A stretch of DNA of 22,121 bases from Gemmatimonadota bacterium (GTDB taxonomy: Bacteria; Latescibacterota; UBA2968; UBA8231), in contig JAPPEF010000004.1 of assembly GCA_028875335.1 (NCBI GenBank), positions 1 through 22,121 on the forward strand, read 5' to 3'. This document shows positions 6,865 through 13,774 of the stretch, one piece after another. Position 1 is the first letter of the stretch; the number at the start of each line of letters is the position of its first letter. The notes under the pieces are model-generated. The model did not search any database and was not told the origin of the DNA. It worked only from the letters and a program-made list of their open reading frames with translations. The position numbers were made by a program, and so were the translations under genes.

Positions 6865-8766
6865 TTGTCGAGGAGCGATCCCGAATTCTGGAACCGGCGC
6901 GCGAGTGCGGCGACCCTATGGATCAACCTGCGCTGGACCCTCGCCCACATCTGGGCACACGGCCGAGGGCCGGCCTTGGGCATCGTCGCCGTGCAAATAC
7001 TCCTGGGCATTCAGCCCGCGCTACTCATCTACATTACCCAGCACCTCATCGACACCGTCGTCGCCTCCGCGGGTGAAGGGAGCGCTGGCTTTGAACAGAC
7101 TCTCCCGTGGCTTATAGCATTCGGGGCCGTGCTCCTCCTCACAAGCGACGTGCAGTGGAAAGTGCGGGACACGCTCCACATGCGGCTCGAACAGAACCTC
7201 GAACACGCGCTCGGCCGTCGCTTTCTGGCCAAGGCGTCGAGGCTGCCGCTCGTTTTCTTTGAGATAAGCGCGTTTTACGACCGCTTGGAACGCGCCAAGA
7301 ATCCGGGGCGCACGGTTGATCGATTCTTCTTCGCGGCCATGCACACATTTCAAGCCGGCATCCGAGTCATCTCCATCGCAGCCATGTTCGCCTCGGTCTC
7401 TCTGTGGATATCGCTAACTCTTCTAATTGTACTGGTACCACAAATCCGAATGTCCATCGAACAGAGCCGGCGATTCATGAGCTTCACCTACGGCCAGACA
7501 GAGGCAATGCGCCGGGTTGGTTACGTCGATCGGATTCTCACCGGCCGGGGCGAACAGAAAGAGATGCGCCTCTTTGCCCTCCATCAGATGCTGAGCCAGC
7601 GGTGGCGGGCCATGCGCCGGGCATTGCGAGAGCAACTCTGGCGAAAACAAAATCAACTGGTCCGACGAGAGCTTCCCGTCGCCAGCTTGCGCCTCGGTGC
7701 CTCGGCCGGCGTCTCCATTGCACTGGCCTATTTTCTCGGCGACCGGCTCCTCACGCCCGGCCGCTTTGTCGCCCTGTTCCGAGGAGTGGACGATATGCTG
7801 GGAGCCGGTTCCAGCCTCGGCTACCATTCGATGACACTGCAAAACCAAAACGCCGAAATCAGCTATGTGCGCGAGTTTCTCGACCTGCCCGAGGACGACG
7901 GCGCTTGGCTGCAACAACCACCAGCCGACCGCGAATCAACCCGGCCCTTTCCCAAACCGCTGCGCGAGGGGTTTGCCGTCGAAGATGTCTGGTTCGCCTA
8001 TCCCGCTGAGACCGGGAACTCCCGTCCCGTCCTGCGAGGAGTGAACCTGCACCTTGAGCCAGGAGAACGGGTGGCCCTCGTCGGCGAGAACGGCGCGGGA
8101 AAATCGACCCTCGCCAAACTCCTGTTGGGCCTGTACCAACCAACAGCGGGCGAGATCGCGGTGGACGGTATCCGCTACGGTGAGATCGATCGGACCAGCC
8201 TCGCAAGCGCGGTCAGTGCCGCGTTCCAAGACTTTTTCAACTTTGAACTCACCGCCTCCCAGTCAATAGGAATCGGTGCCCTCGGCAGCGGCGGTTGCAA
8301 CCGGGAAAATGACCTGTGGCCGGCGTGGTTGCCACCTGATCCAGCGGTGGTAGAAAACGCAGCTCGGCGCGCCGGAGTTGATGCCATCGCTGCGCGTCTG
8401 CCCCAAGGCTACGACACTCCCGTAGGACACGTCCTCGATGGCGGGCAGGGACTTTCCGGGGGCGAGTGGCAGCGCTTCGCCATTGCCCGCGCATTCATCC
8501 GCCAGCCCGAGTTGCTGATCCTCGACGAGCCGACTGCGGCTCTGGACCCCATGGCCGAGGCCGAGGTGTACCGGCAGTTTGGCGAACTGCTCGCCGGCCG
8601 CACCGCGCTGTTGATCAGCCACCGGCTTGGCTCGGCCCGCATGGCCGACCGCATTCTCGTCCTCAAGGACGGTCGCATCGTCGAGCAAGGCCCCCACGAC
8701 GACCTAGTGGCAAAGGGCGGCGTGTACGCTGCCATGTGGGAGGAACAAGCCTCGTGGTACCAGTAA
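6865..8766 (+). CDS. ABC exporter half-transporter (membrane domain plus ATPase), subunit 1
   Basis: A 633-residue fused half-transporter in the inner membrane. Residues about 33-330 are the six-helix exporter domain, with hydrophobic segments near 38-58, 82-94, 165-192 and 280-292. Residues about 368-628 are the ATPase: Walker A GENGAGKST (407-415), Q-loop Gln455, signature LSGGEWQ (530-536), Walker B LLILDEP with Glu555, and switch His586. The start is TTG 6865, supported by a near-perfect AAGGAGG 4 nt upstream. The stop overlaps the next half-transporter, so the two probably form a heterodimer. All catalytic motifs are canonical in both. The substrate is unknown; lipids, peptides or drugs are all possible. 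Confidence 0.93.
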   Translation: MSRSDPEFWNRRASAATLWINLRWTLAHIWAHGRGPALGIVAVQILLGIQPALLIYITQHLIDTVVASAGEGSAGFEQTLPWLIAFGAVLLLTSDVQWKVRDTLHMRLEQNLEHALGRRFLAKASRLPLVFFEISAFYDRLERAKNPGRTVDRFFFAAMHTFQAGIRVISIAAMFASVSLWISLTLLIVLVPQIRMSIEQSRRFMSFTYGQTEAMRRVGYVDRILTGRGEQKEMRLFALHQMLSQRWRAMRRALREQLWRKQNQLVRRELPVASLRLGASAGVSIALAYFLGDRLLTPGRFVALFRGVDDMLGAGSSLGYHSMTLQNQNAEISYVREFLDLPEDDGAWLQQPPADRESTRPFPKPLREGFAVEDVWFAYPAETGNSRPVLRGVNLHLEPGERVALVGENGAGKSTLAKLLLGLYQPTAGEIAVDGIRYGEIDRTSLASAVSAAFQDFFNFELTASQSIGIGALGSGGCNRENDLWPAWLPPDPAVVENAARRAGVDAIAARLPQGYDTPVGHVLDGGQGLSGGEWQRFAIARAFIRQPELLILDEPTAALDPMAEAEVYRQFGELLAGRTALLISHRLGSARMADRILVLKDGRIVEQGPHDDLVAKGGVYAAMWEEQASWYQ

Positions 8767-10589
8767 TCCTCCAGGATACAACGGTGGCCCGCCCGCCCGC
8801 CATGCGCACACTCCTGCGCTTCCTGTGGTGGATGATCCAGACAGACCCCCGCCACTCTATCCTCTTATTAGTGCTCCAGTTCGCCATCGGTCTGACGCCG
8901 GCTGCGTCAGTGTGGATCGTGCGGGCACTCTTCGATAACAGCCTCGAGGTGTACGAGGGCCGCCTGCCCGTGGCGGACATGCTGGTGTGGGTCGCGCTGT
9001 GGGCCGTGCTGACCTTGGCCGATATAGGAATCCGCATCTGGACCCGTACCCTGCTCCGCGAGCGGCTGAAACAGGAGATGGAGGACCGACTACTCGCCCA
9101 ACTTCAGCGCAAAGCAAGCGTCCTGCGGCTCGAGACCTTCGAGCGCGCCGATTTTCACGACGTGCTGCGCCGGGCACAGGAGGCGGCCACGCCCGGCTTC
9201 TTTCTCAACCTCATCGGCGAGATCAACACAATAATCACCGGAACGCTGACGGCCGTCTCTGTCGCATTAGTCGTCGGGCTGTGGAATCCGCTGCTCCTGA
9301 TCGCTATCGCCTTGGTCTCGGTGCCGCCGCCGCTGGTGCAGATGTTCCAAGGGAAGACCACCTTTCTCCTCAAACGCGAGCAGACCCAGCGCGAGCGTCT
9401 GCGGGCCTACTTGGAGCGCATTCTCACCGAGCGCGCCGCCGCCAAGGAGGTGCGAGTCTTCAACCTTGGATCGACCTTGCTCGGTTGGTGGGAGCATCTC
9501 TACTGGCAGGTAGCCGACCGGCTCTTTCAGCAGAAACGCTCGCAGGCTTCGGTCAACGCCTTGCTAGCGGCTTTTAGCTTGGCCGGTCTAGCCGCTGGCA
9601 TCGGCTGGTCGGCTTGGGCCGTGGCCAACGGCGGGCTCTCCCCCGGCCAGTTCGCCGCCATGATGGTGGCACTGCAGGAGGTCAGGACGCACGTCGACCG
9701 GGTCTTCTTTCGCACCGGTCATCTCACCAATTACCTCCTGTACATCGCCGATCTATTCACTTACCTCGACTTGGGACCGGAAGAACCAAAGGAGGGCGTG
9801 CGAATCGACGGCGTCGGCGAGGTCCCGATTGCAGCCAACGGTCTCTCCTTCCGCTATCCACAGGCGGAACGCCCGGCAATCGACGACATCTCGTTCACCA
9901 TCCAACCCGGCGAGCGCGTGGCCCTCGTCGGTGCCAACGGCTCGGGCAAGACTACGCTGGTCAAAGTGTTGTTGGGATTGTTCCATCCCACACAAGGGAA
10001 GGTGCTCTACGGCGATGTCGATCTGAACCGGGTGGATCGGAACGACCTGTGGGACCAATCGGCCGCAGTGTTCCAGGACTACACCCGTTTCGCCTTTTCT
10101 CTAGGCGAAAACATCGGCTTGGGACGCACCGAGCGCATGGGCGACCAAGCGGCCGTTGAGCGCGCCGCGCACCAAGGCGGAGCCGCCCCCATCGCCGAGC
10201 AACTGCCGGAGCACTACAACACCCTTCTTACCAAGGAATTTGCCGGCGGCACCGAACTGTCTGGCGGCGAGTGGCAGCGCGTCGCCATCTCTAGGGGGTT
10301 CATGCGCAACGCGGCCCTGATCGTGCTCGACGAGCCAACCGCGTCGCTCGACCCCCAAGCCGAGGCCGACGTGTTCCGGCGCTTTCTCGCCATGTCCGGC
10401 GAGCGGACCACCATCGTGGTCTCCCACCGCTTGGGCTCGGCCCGTCTGTGCGACCGCATCTTGGTACTAAAAGAGGGCCGCCTACTCGAAAACGGGACGC
10501 ACGGCGAATTGCTGTCTCAAGGGGGAGAATACGCCCGCTTATGGGCTTTGCAGGCGCAGTGGTACGGCGAGGGGGAAGGTGGTCGGTAA
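8754..10589 (+). CDS. ABC exporter half-transporter, subunit 2
   Basis: A 611-residue half-transporter, the probable partner of the preceding gene. Hydrophobic segments near 35-56, 74-90, 157-190 and 268-292 form the membrane domain. The ATPase carries Walker A GANGSGKTT (393-401), signature LSGGEWQ (502-508), Walker B IVLDEP (Glu527) and switch His558. I take GTG 8754 as the start because GGGAGGA (8738-8744) lies about 9 nt upstream. This gives a 13-bp overlap and translational coupling. GTG 8784 (behind CCAGGA) and ATG 8802 are real alternatives and differ only in the N-terminal tail. A much longer open frame upstream to 8466 is only the shadow of subunit 1. No transcription terminator was found after the stop. 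Confidence 0.92.
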   Translation: MVPVILQDTTVARPPAMRTLLRFLWWMIQTDPRHSILLLVLQFAIGLTPAASVWIVRALFDNSLEVYEGRLPVADMLVWVALWAVLTLADIGIRIWTRTLLRERLKQEMEDRLLAQLQRKASVLRLETFERADFHDVLRRAQEAATPGFFLNLIGEINTIITGTLTAVSVALVVGLWNPLLLIAIALVSVPPPLVQMFQGKTTFLLKREQTQRERLRAYLERILTERAAAKEVRVFNLGSTLLGWWEHLYWQVADRLFQQKRSQASVNALLAAFSLAGLAAGIGWSAWAVANGGLSPGQFAAMMVALQEVRTHVDRVFFRTGHLTNYLLYIADLFTYLDLGPEEPKEGVRIDGVGEVPIAANGLSFRYPQAERPAIDDISFTIQPGERVALVGANGSGKTTLVKVLLGLFHPTQGKVLYGDVDLNRVDRNDLWDQSAAVFQDYTRFAFSLGENIGLGRTERMGDQAAVERAAHQGGAAPIAEQLPEHYNTLLTKEFAGGTELSGGEWQRVAISRGFMRNAALIVLDEPTASLDPQAEADVFRRFLAMSGERTTIVVSHRLGSARLCDRILVLKEGRLLENGTHGELLSQGGEYARLWALQAQWYGEGEGGR

Positions 10590-10655
10590 ACTAAAATTTA
10601 TTGCTTTCTTGATAGCTATGTGGCAGCAGACGGAGGACATTCGACGGAGACTATC

Positions 10656-11054
10656 CTAGACGAATACTGCGGGTGAAACCCCGAACCGTTCAGACAAAGC
10701 ACGTATCTGCCGGACATTCAGCACCCGCTTCCCACCCAGGATCTCCGAAACAACCCCTTGCGAACCCACCTCCGGCAAATCCGACTGAGTCAAATCATGC
10801 TCCTCCATGAGAAATCTCAGTGCCTCCGCACCCTCCAGCTTGAGCATAGGATAGTGTTGTTCCTCCCAGGCATGGACAACGGTCCCCAGCGTATCGAGCA
10901 GAGAATACAGCGGATGCCCCTCATCAGTGCCCACTTCATCAATCAGGCCGTTGAGACGCTCTAGTGCCAAATCATAATCCCGCTCATTTTGAATGTTGAC
11001 TAAGGCACTCACTTGCATCCAAGATCGCTGAAGCTGTGGGGTAATGACGCTCAT
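10656..11054 (-). CDS. higA: HigA-type antitoxin, HTH regulator
   Basis: A 132-residue protein. The N-terminal half is helical (ALERLNGLIDEVGTDEGHPLYSLLDTL). The C-terminal third is an XRE-type helix-turn-helix: LTQSDLPEVG, then SQGVVSEILGGKRVLNVRQI, then ALSERFGVSPAVF. HigA neutralises HigB and represses the operon by binding its promoter. I start at the second ATG (11052-11054). It has GGAGG 9 nt upstream and overlaps the higB stop in an ATGA, which indicates translational coupling. An upstream ATG at 11063 is possible but has no spacing to that site. Toxin-first order is normal for hig loci. It is convergent with the ABC exporter pair. Confidence 0.92.
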   Translation of the reverse strand: MSVITPQLQRSWMQVSALVNIQNERDYDLALERLNGLIDEVGTDEGHPLYSLLDTLGTVVHAWEEQHYPMLKLEGAEALRFLMEEHDLTQSDLPEVGSQGVVSEILGGKRVLNVRQIRALSERFGVSPAVFV

Positions 11055-11338
11055 ATCGTCCATCCTCCACGTTCGTAGGCTTGATGTGTCAATACGTGAC
11101 GGATATATACTTTTCCCCGATTGAAGTGAATAGAGGCAATCAGGCGGTACTTATTGCCGGCGATGTTAAACACGACGAAATCCCCGACTTTGTCAGCCGA
11201 GAGAAAAGTGCGCCGCAACGCGGTGAAGCTGCTAAACTGAGTCTGTCGCATGATTTTGAACCAGCGATTCAGAGGCATCTTGCTGTCGGGATGCTGTGCC
11301 CAAAACACTCGGAGGGCTTTGCGTGAGATGACATGCAT
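11051..11338 (-). CDS. higB: HigB-type toxin, mRNA interferase
   Basis: A 95-residue basic protein of the RelE/HigB fold that cuts mRNA on the ribosome. It aligns along its length with HigB: MHVISRKALRVFWAQHPDS at the start, then ALRRTFLSADKVGDFVVFNI, then AGNKYRLIASIHFNRGKVYI and RHVLTHQAYE near the end. These match the family pattern FNVGGN..R, K.YIR and THKEY. The open frame extends upstream to 11431, but the family always begins at this M-H-x-I-S. The predicted transcription start falls on the ATG, so translation may be leaderless. The gene appears intact and is followed by higA. Confidence 0.94.
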   Translation of the reverse strand: MHVISRKALRVFWAQHPDSKMPLNRWFKIMRQTQFSSFTALRRTFLSADKVGDFVVFNIAGNKYRLIASIHFNRGKVYIRHVLTHQAYERGGWTI

Positions 11339-11343
11339 CCTAT

Positions 11344-11372
11344 ATAGTATCGCAATCTGCGATATATTGCAA
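11344..11372 (-). promoter_or_regulatory. higBA promoter
   Basis: On the minus strand, TTGCAA (11367-11372) and TACTAT (11344-11349) are separated by exactly 17 bp. The spacer is almost filled by a perfect inverted repeat. The expected transcription start (about 11337) coincides with the higB ATG at 11336-11338. Confidence 0.68.
11348..11364. promoter_or_regulatory. Putative HigA operator
   Basis: A perfect inverted repeat TATCGCA-ATC-TGCGATA with 7-bp arms. It lies inside the promoter spacer and overlaps the -10 box, where bound HigA would block polymerase. Autoregulation of this kind is known for hig operons; binding here is inferred. Confidence 0.65.
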
Positions 11373-11529
11373 ACAACCTCTGCGCGCACCACTATCTTGC
11401 CCGGGGCCGCGGTAGGAGGTACTTTTAGCACATATTTCTAGGCTCACTCCGTCCGGCGAATCCGCAACCAAGAGATTCTCTATGAGTGCATTGCACACAC
11501 CCACGCTCAGTTCCGCCGCTTTATGAACC

Positions 11530-12369
11530 GTGGCCGCCTCTTACCCCATTGTCAACGGTGCCGAGCACGCCTGGGTGCTCCACGACCCCTGCTTTAAGCC
11601 CGACCCGCGTCTGTCTAACTGCCCCAACGCCAAGCCCGACTATGAGCAGTCGGCCGAAGACCTCATCGAACACATGCGGACCTATGGAGTCGACAAGGTC
11701 GTCATCAGCCACGTGTGCTACTACGGCCGCGACAACCGCTATGCCAGCCACTGCGTACAGCGCTATCCCGACCGCTTTGCCGCCATCGGCCTTTTAGTGG
11801 GGCACCGGCTGCACCATCCGGCCGACCCGGAGAATCCGGCGCGCTTGGAACGGGCCGTGCGAGAGGAGGGATTGGCAGGGCTACGATTGAGTCCCATCTA
11901 CGACCGCGACGTAGTCTGGCTCAATGATGAGGTCAGTTATCCGCTATGGCACCGGGCCGAGGAGTTGGGCGCGGTGTTCAACATCTTCCTAGCGCCGCAC
12001 CAAGTGGGGCAGGTGGCGGCCATGGCCGAGCGCTTCCCCGGAGTCAAAGTGGTCATTGACCATCTGGCGATGATCGACATCAACGCCCCCGATAGCGAGG
12101 GCTTTGGGCCGCTGCTCGATCTAGCCCGCTGGCCCAATGTGTACATCCGCACCTCGCTGCACAATCCTTCCAAGGAACGACCGCCCTTTCGCGATGTATG
12201 GCCCTTTTTGGAGCGGGTGTACGACCGCTTTGGGCCGCGGCGGATGGTATGGGCCAATTTTTACGAACTGCTCATTATGCAGGAGTTGATCCCCTTTTTC
12301 AGTGCTGAAGACAAGACGTGGATTTTGGGCAAGAACGCTCTAGAGATCTACTTTAAAGGTCAGGGCTGA
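11530..12369 (+). CDS. Amidohydrolase-2-like TIM-barrel protein with altered metal site
   Basis: A 279-residue protein of the amidohydrolase 2 (ACMSD/LigW-like) family. Supporting segments are AEDLIEHMRTYGVDKVVISH, the RYPDRFAAIGLL strand, GLRLSPIYD, FPGVKVVIDHLAMID and the late WPNVYIRTS and MVWANFYE strands. The usual metal ligands are partly missing. The first-strand H-x-H reads A-E-H (only His13 kept), and the W-G-[ST]-D-Y near the end reads W-A-N-F-Y, replacing the catalytic Asp. His178 is kept. It may be a non-hydrolytic or unusually metallated member. GTG 11530 is the furthest in-frame start after a stop at 11524-11526; no clear ribosome-binding site is visible. It stands alone between higBA and a binding protein. 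Confidence 0.82.
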   Translation: MAASYPIVNGAEHAWVLHDPCFKPDPRLSNCPNAKPDYEQSAEDLIEHMRTYGVDKVVISHVCYYGRDNRYASHCVQRYPDRFAAIGLLVGHRLHHPADPENPARLERAVREEGLAGLRLSPIYDRDVVWLNDEVSYPLWHRAEELGAVFNIFLAPHQVGQVAAMAERFPGVKVVIDHLAMIDINAPDSEGFGPLLDLARWPNVYIRTSLHNPSKERPPFRDVWPFLERVYDRFGPRRMVWANFYELLIMQELIPFFSAEDKTWILGKNALEIYFKGQG

Positions 12370-12461
12370 TCGCCCATTCCACGGCCAGATTCAGGGTGCT
12401 TTACCGACAAATTGCCGCAGGTCGCGTTAGGACATTCCCGATCCAGATATGCACATATCGC

Positions 12462-13610
12462 CTACGGATCCACCTGCTGATAGAACTTCTTCGCGCCATC
12501 CTCAATGGTCATAATGACCGCGCTCTTGGTCGGATGGCGATTTTCGTTGTACCCGGCAATGCGCGTCGCCCCAGCGTACTGTTCGGTAGCCAACAGTTGC
12601 TGCCGTATCGCATCTGCGTCGAGGCTACCCGCTCGCTCTGCAGCTTCCAAGAGCAAGCGCACCGCATCGTAACTCACCGCATCGCCGCCGGTGGGCTCAA
12701 TCCCGTACAGAGCTTGGTATGTGTCGATAAATGCGCGAGCACTCGGCTCGTCCGTGTCCGGCGAAAAGTGGCTGCTGAAAAAGCTGCCATCCACGGCGGC
12801 TTCCTCATTGTCTAACAGCGTCGGATTGTCCCAAGCATCGGCCCCGAGAAAGATTGTCGGTTCCCCAGCTGCGTTTTGCAGCGGCAGGGCACGCGCCTGT
12901 TTAGTCACAAGCGCAACCTCCGGCGGCAGCCCCGATAGGAAGACCGCCTCGGGAGTCGCCGCCGCGATGGGGGTCAATTGTTCAGTGAAATCCGTCGCAC
13001 CACTCTCGTAGAACTCTTCAGCGACGATCTCCCCCCCAAAGCCGCTAAAATGGGCAATAAAAAACTCGGCGATTCCCTCGGTATAGACTTCCCCGCGCTG
13101 CGTCAAAACAGCAACTGCATTCACTCCGAGCGTCTCTTTGGCAAACTGCGCCATGACGCGCCCTTGAAACTGGTCGGTAAAAGCGGCCATGAAGACAAAG
13201 TCGCCAGCGGCAGTCACGGCTGGATTGGTGGCCGCTGTGGTAATCATCGGCACGCCGTGACGCTGGGCTACGGCCCCCACCTCAATGGCGTGCGAGGAGC
13301 GGTTGGGGCCAACGAGGGCGACGACTTCGTCTGTGAGGATCATGGTCTCAGCGGCCTGTACAGCCGCCGCCGCTTCCTGTACGTTTATCTGGGTGACCAA
13401 TTCAACGGATCGGCCCAATAGTCCCCCGCGCTCGTTGACTTCGTCCACCGCAATCTTAGCCCCATTCGGGTAAGTAATGCGATCGCCCGAGACGAGGAAT
13501 CCAATTTTAATGGGGGCACCATCACCGTCCTCAGTAGAAGACAGAGAAGCCTTATCCTCACAAGCGGCGAACGCGATGGCCGCAACGCAGGCGACGTAGA
13601 ACAATTTCAT
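12462..13610 (-). CDS. Branched-chain amino acid-type ABC substrate-binding lipoprotein
   Basis: A 382-residue periplasmic-binding protein of the LivJ/type I fold (Peripla_BP_6). MKLFYVACVAAIAFAAC is a lipoprotein signal with the lipid-bearing Cys at residue 17. The mature start is acidic and low-complexity. Then follow IKIGFLVSG, PNGAKIAVDEVNERGGLLGR, EVVALVGPNRSS, GVPMITTAATNP and VFMAAFTDQFQGRVMAQFA. These are typical of receptors for leucine/isoleucine/valine, amides or aromatic acids. No LivH/M/G/F permease or ATPase is beside it. The partner is therefore elsewhere, or the protein works as a sensor. It diverges from the ECF sigma factor. Confidence 0.92.
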   Translation of the reverse strand: MKLFYVACVAAIAFAACEDKASLSSTEDGDGAPIKIGFLVSGDRITYPNGAKIAVDEVNERGGLLGRSVELVTQINVQEAAAAVQAAETMILTDEVVALVGPNRSSHAIEVGAVAQRHGVPMITTAATNPAVTAAGDFVFMAAFTDQFQGRVMAQFAKETLGVNAVAVLTQRGEVYTEGIAEFFIAHFSGFGGEIVAEEFYESGATDFTEQLTPIAAATPEAVFLSGLPPEVALVTKQARALPLQNAAGEPTIFLGADAWDNPTLLDNEEAAVDGSFFSSHFSPDTDEPSARAFIDTYQALYGIEPTGGDAVSYDAVRLLLEAAERAGSLDADAIRQQLLATEQYAGATRIAGYNENRHPTKSAVIMTIEDGAKKFYQQVDP

Positions 13611-13641
13611 AGCAGATTCTTTTCTAAAGGTGTGGATGGAT

Positions 13642-13656
13642 TCTGATTTTATCAGA
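13642..13656. repeat. Short inverted repeat upstream of the binding protein
   Basis: TCTGAT-TTT-ATCAGA, perfect 6-bp arms, lies 32 bp upstream of the binding-protein start in the 164-bp divergent region. The minus strand here also contains a -10-like TAAAAT. It could be an operator, but no regulator was identified. Confidence 0.3.
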
Positions 13657-13774
13657 TTGACGATGGTTAAATTTACTGAAATCTAAGAAAGAGACCACGC
13701 TCTCAGGGCGCGGGCGCTGTCGGTGAACCTTTGCCCGCTGCCGTCCGCCTTGTAGGGTAAAAGGCAGATGACGT

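Noticed and set aside
8466..8753. Upstream extension of the second ABC gene
   Set aside because: It lies wholly inside the first ABC gene in another frame, has no sensible protein sequence, and better starts exist at 8754-8802.
11339..11431. N-terminal extension of the HigB open frame
   Set aside because: HigB family members begin at the M-H-x-I-S found at 11338, and the extension overlaps a good promoter and operator.
11480..11524. Short ATG reading frame ahead of the amidohydrolase-like gene
   Set aside because: Only 14 codons, no ribosome-binding site and out of frame with the gene; no support as a leader peptide.
13724..13745. Possible self-recognised ECF promoter (TGAACC...CGTC) before the sigma gene
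   Set aside because: The gap between the two elements is about 12 bp, shorter than the 16-17 bp typical of ECF promoters.
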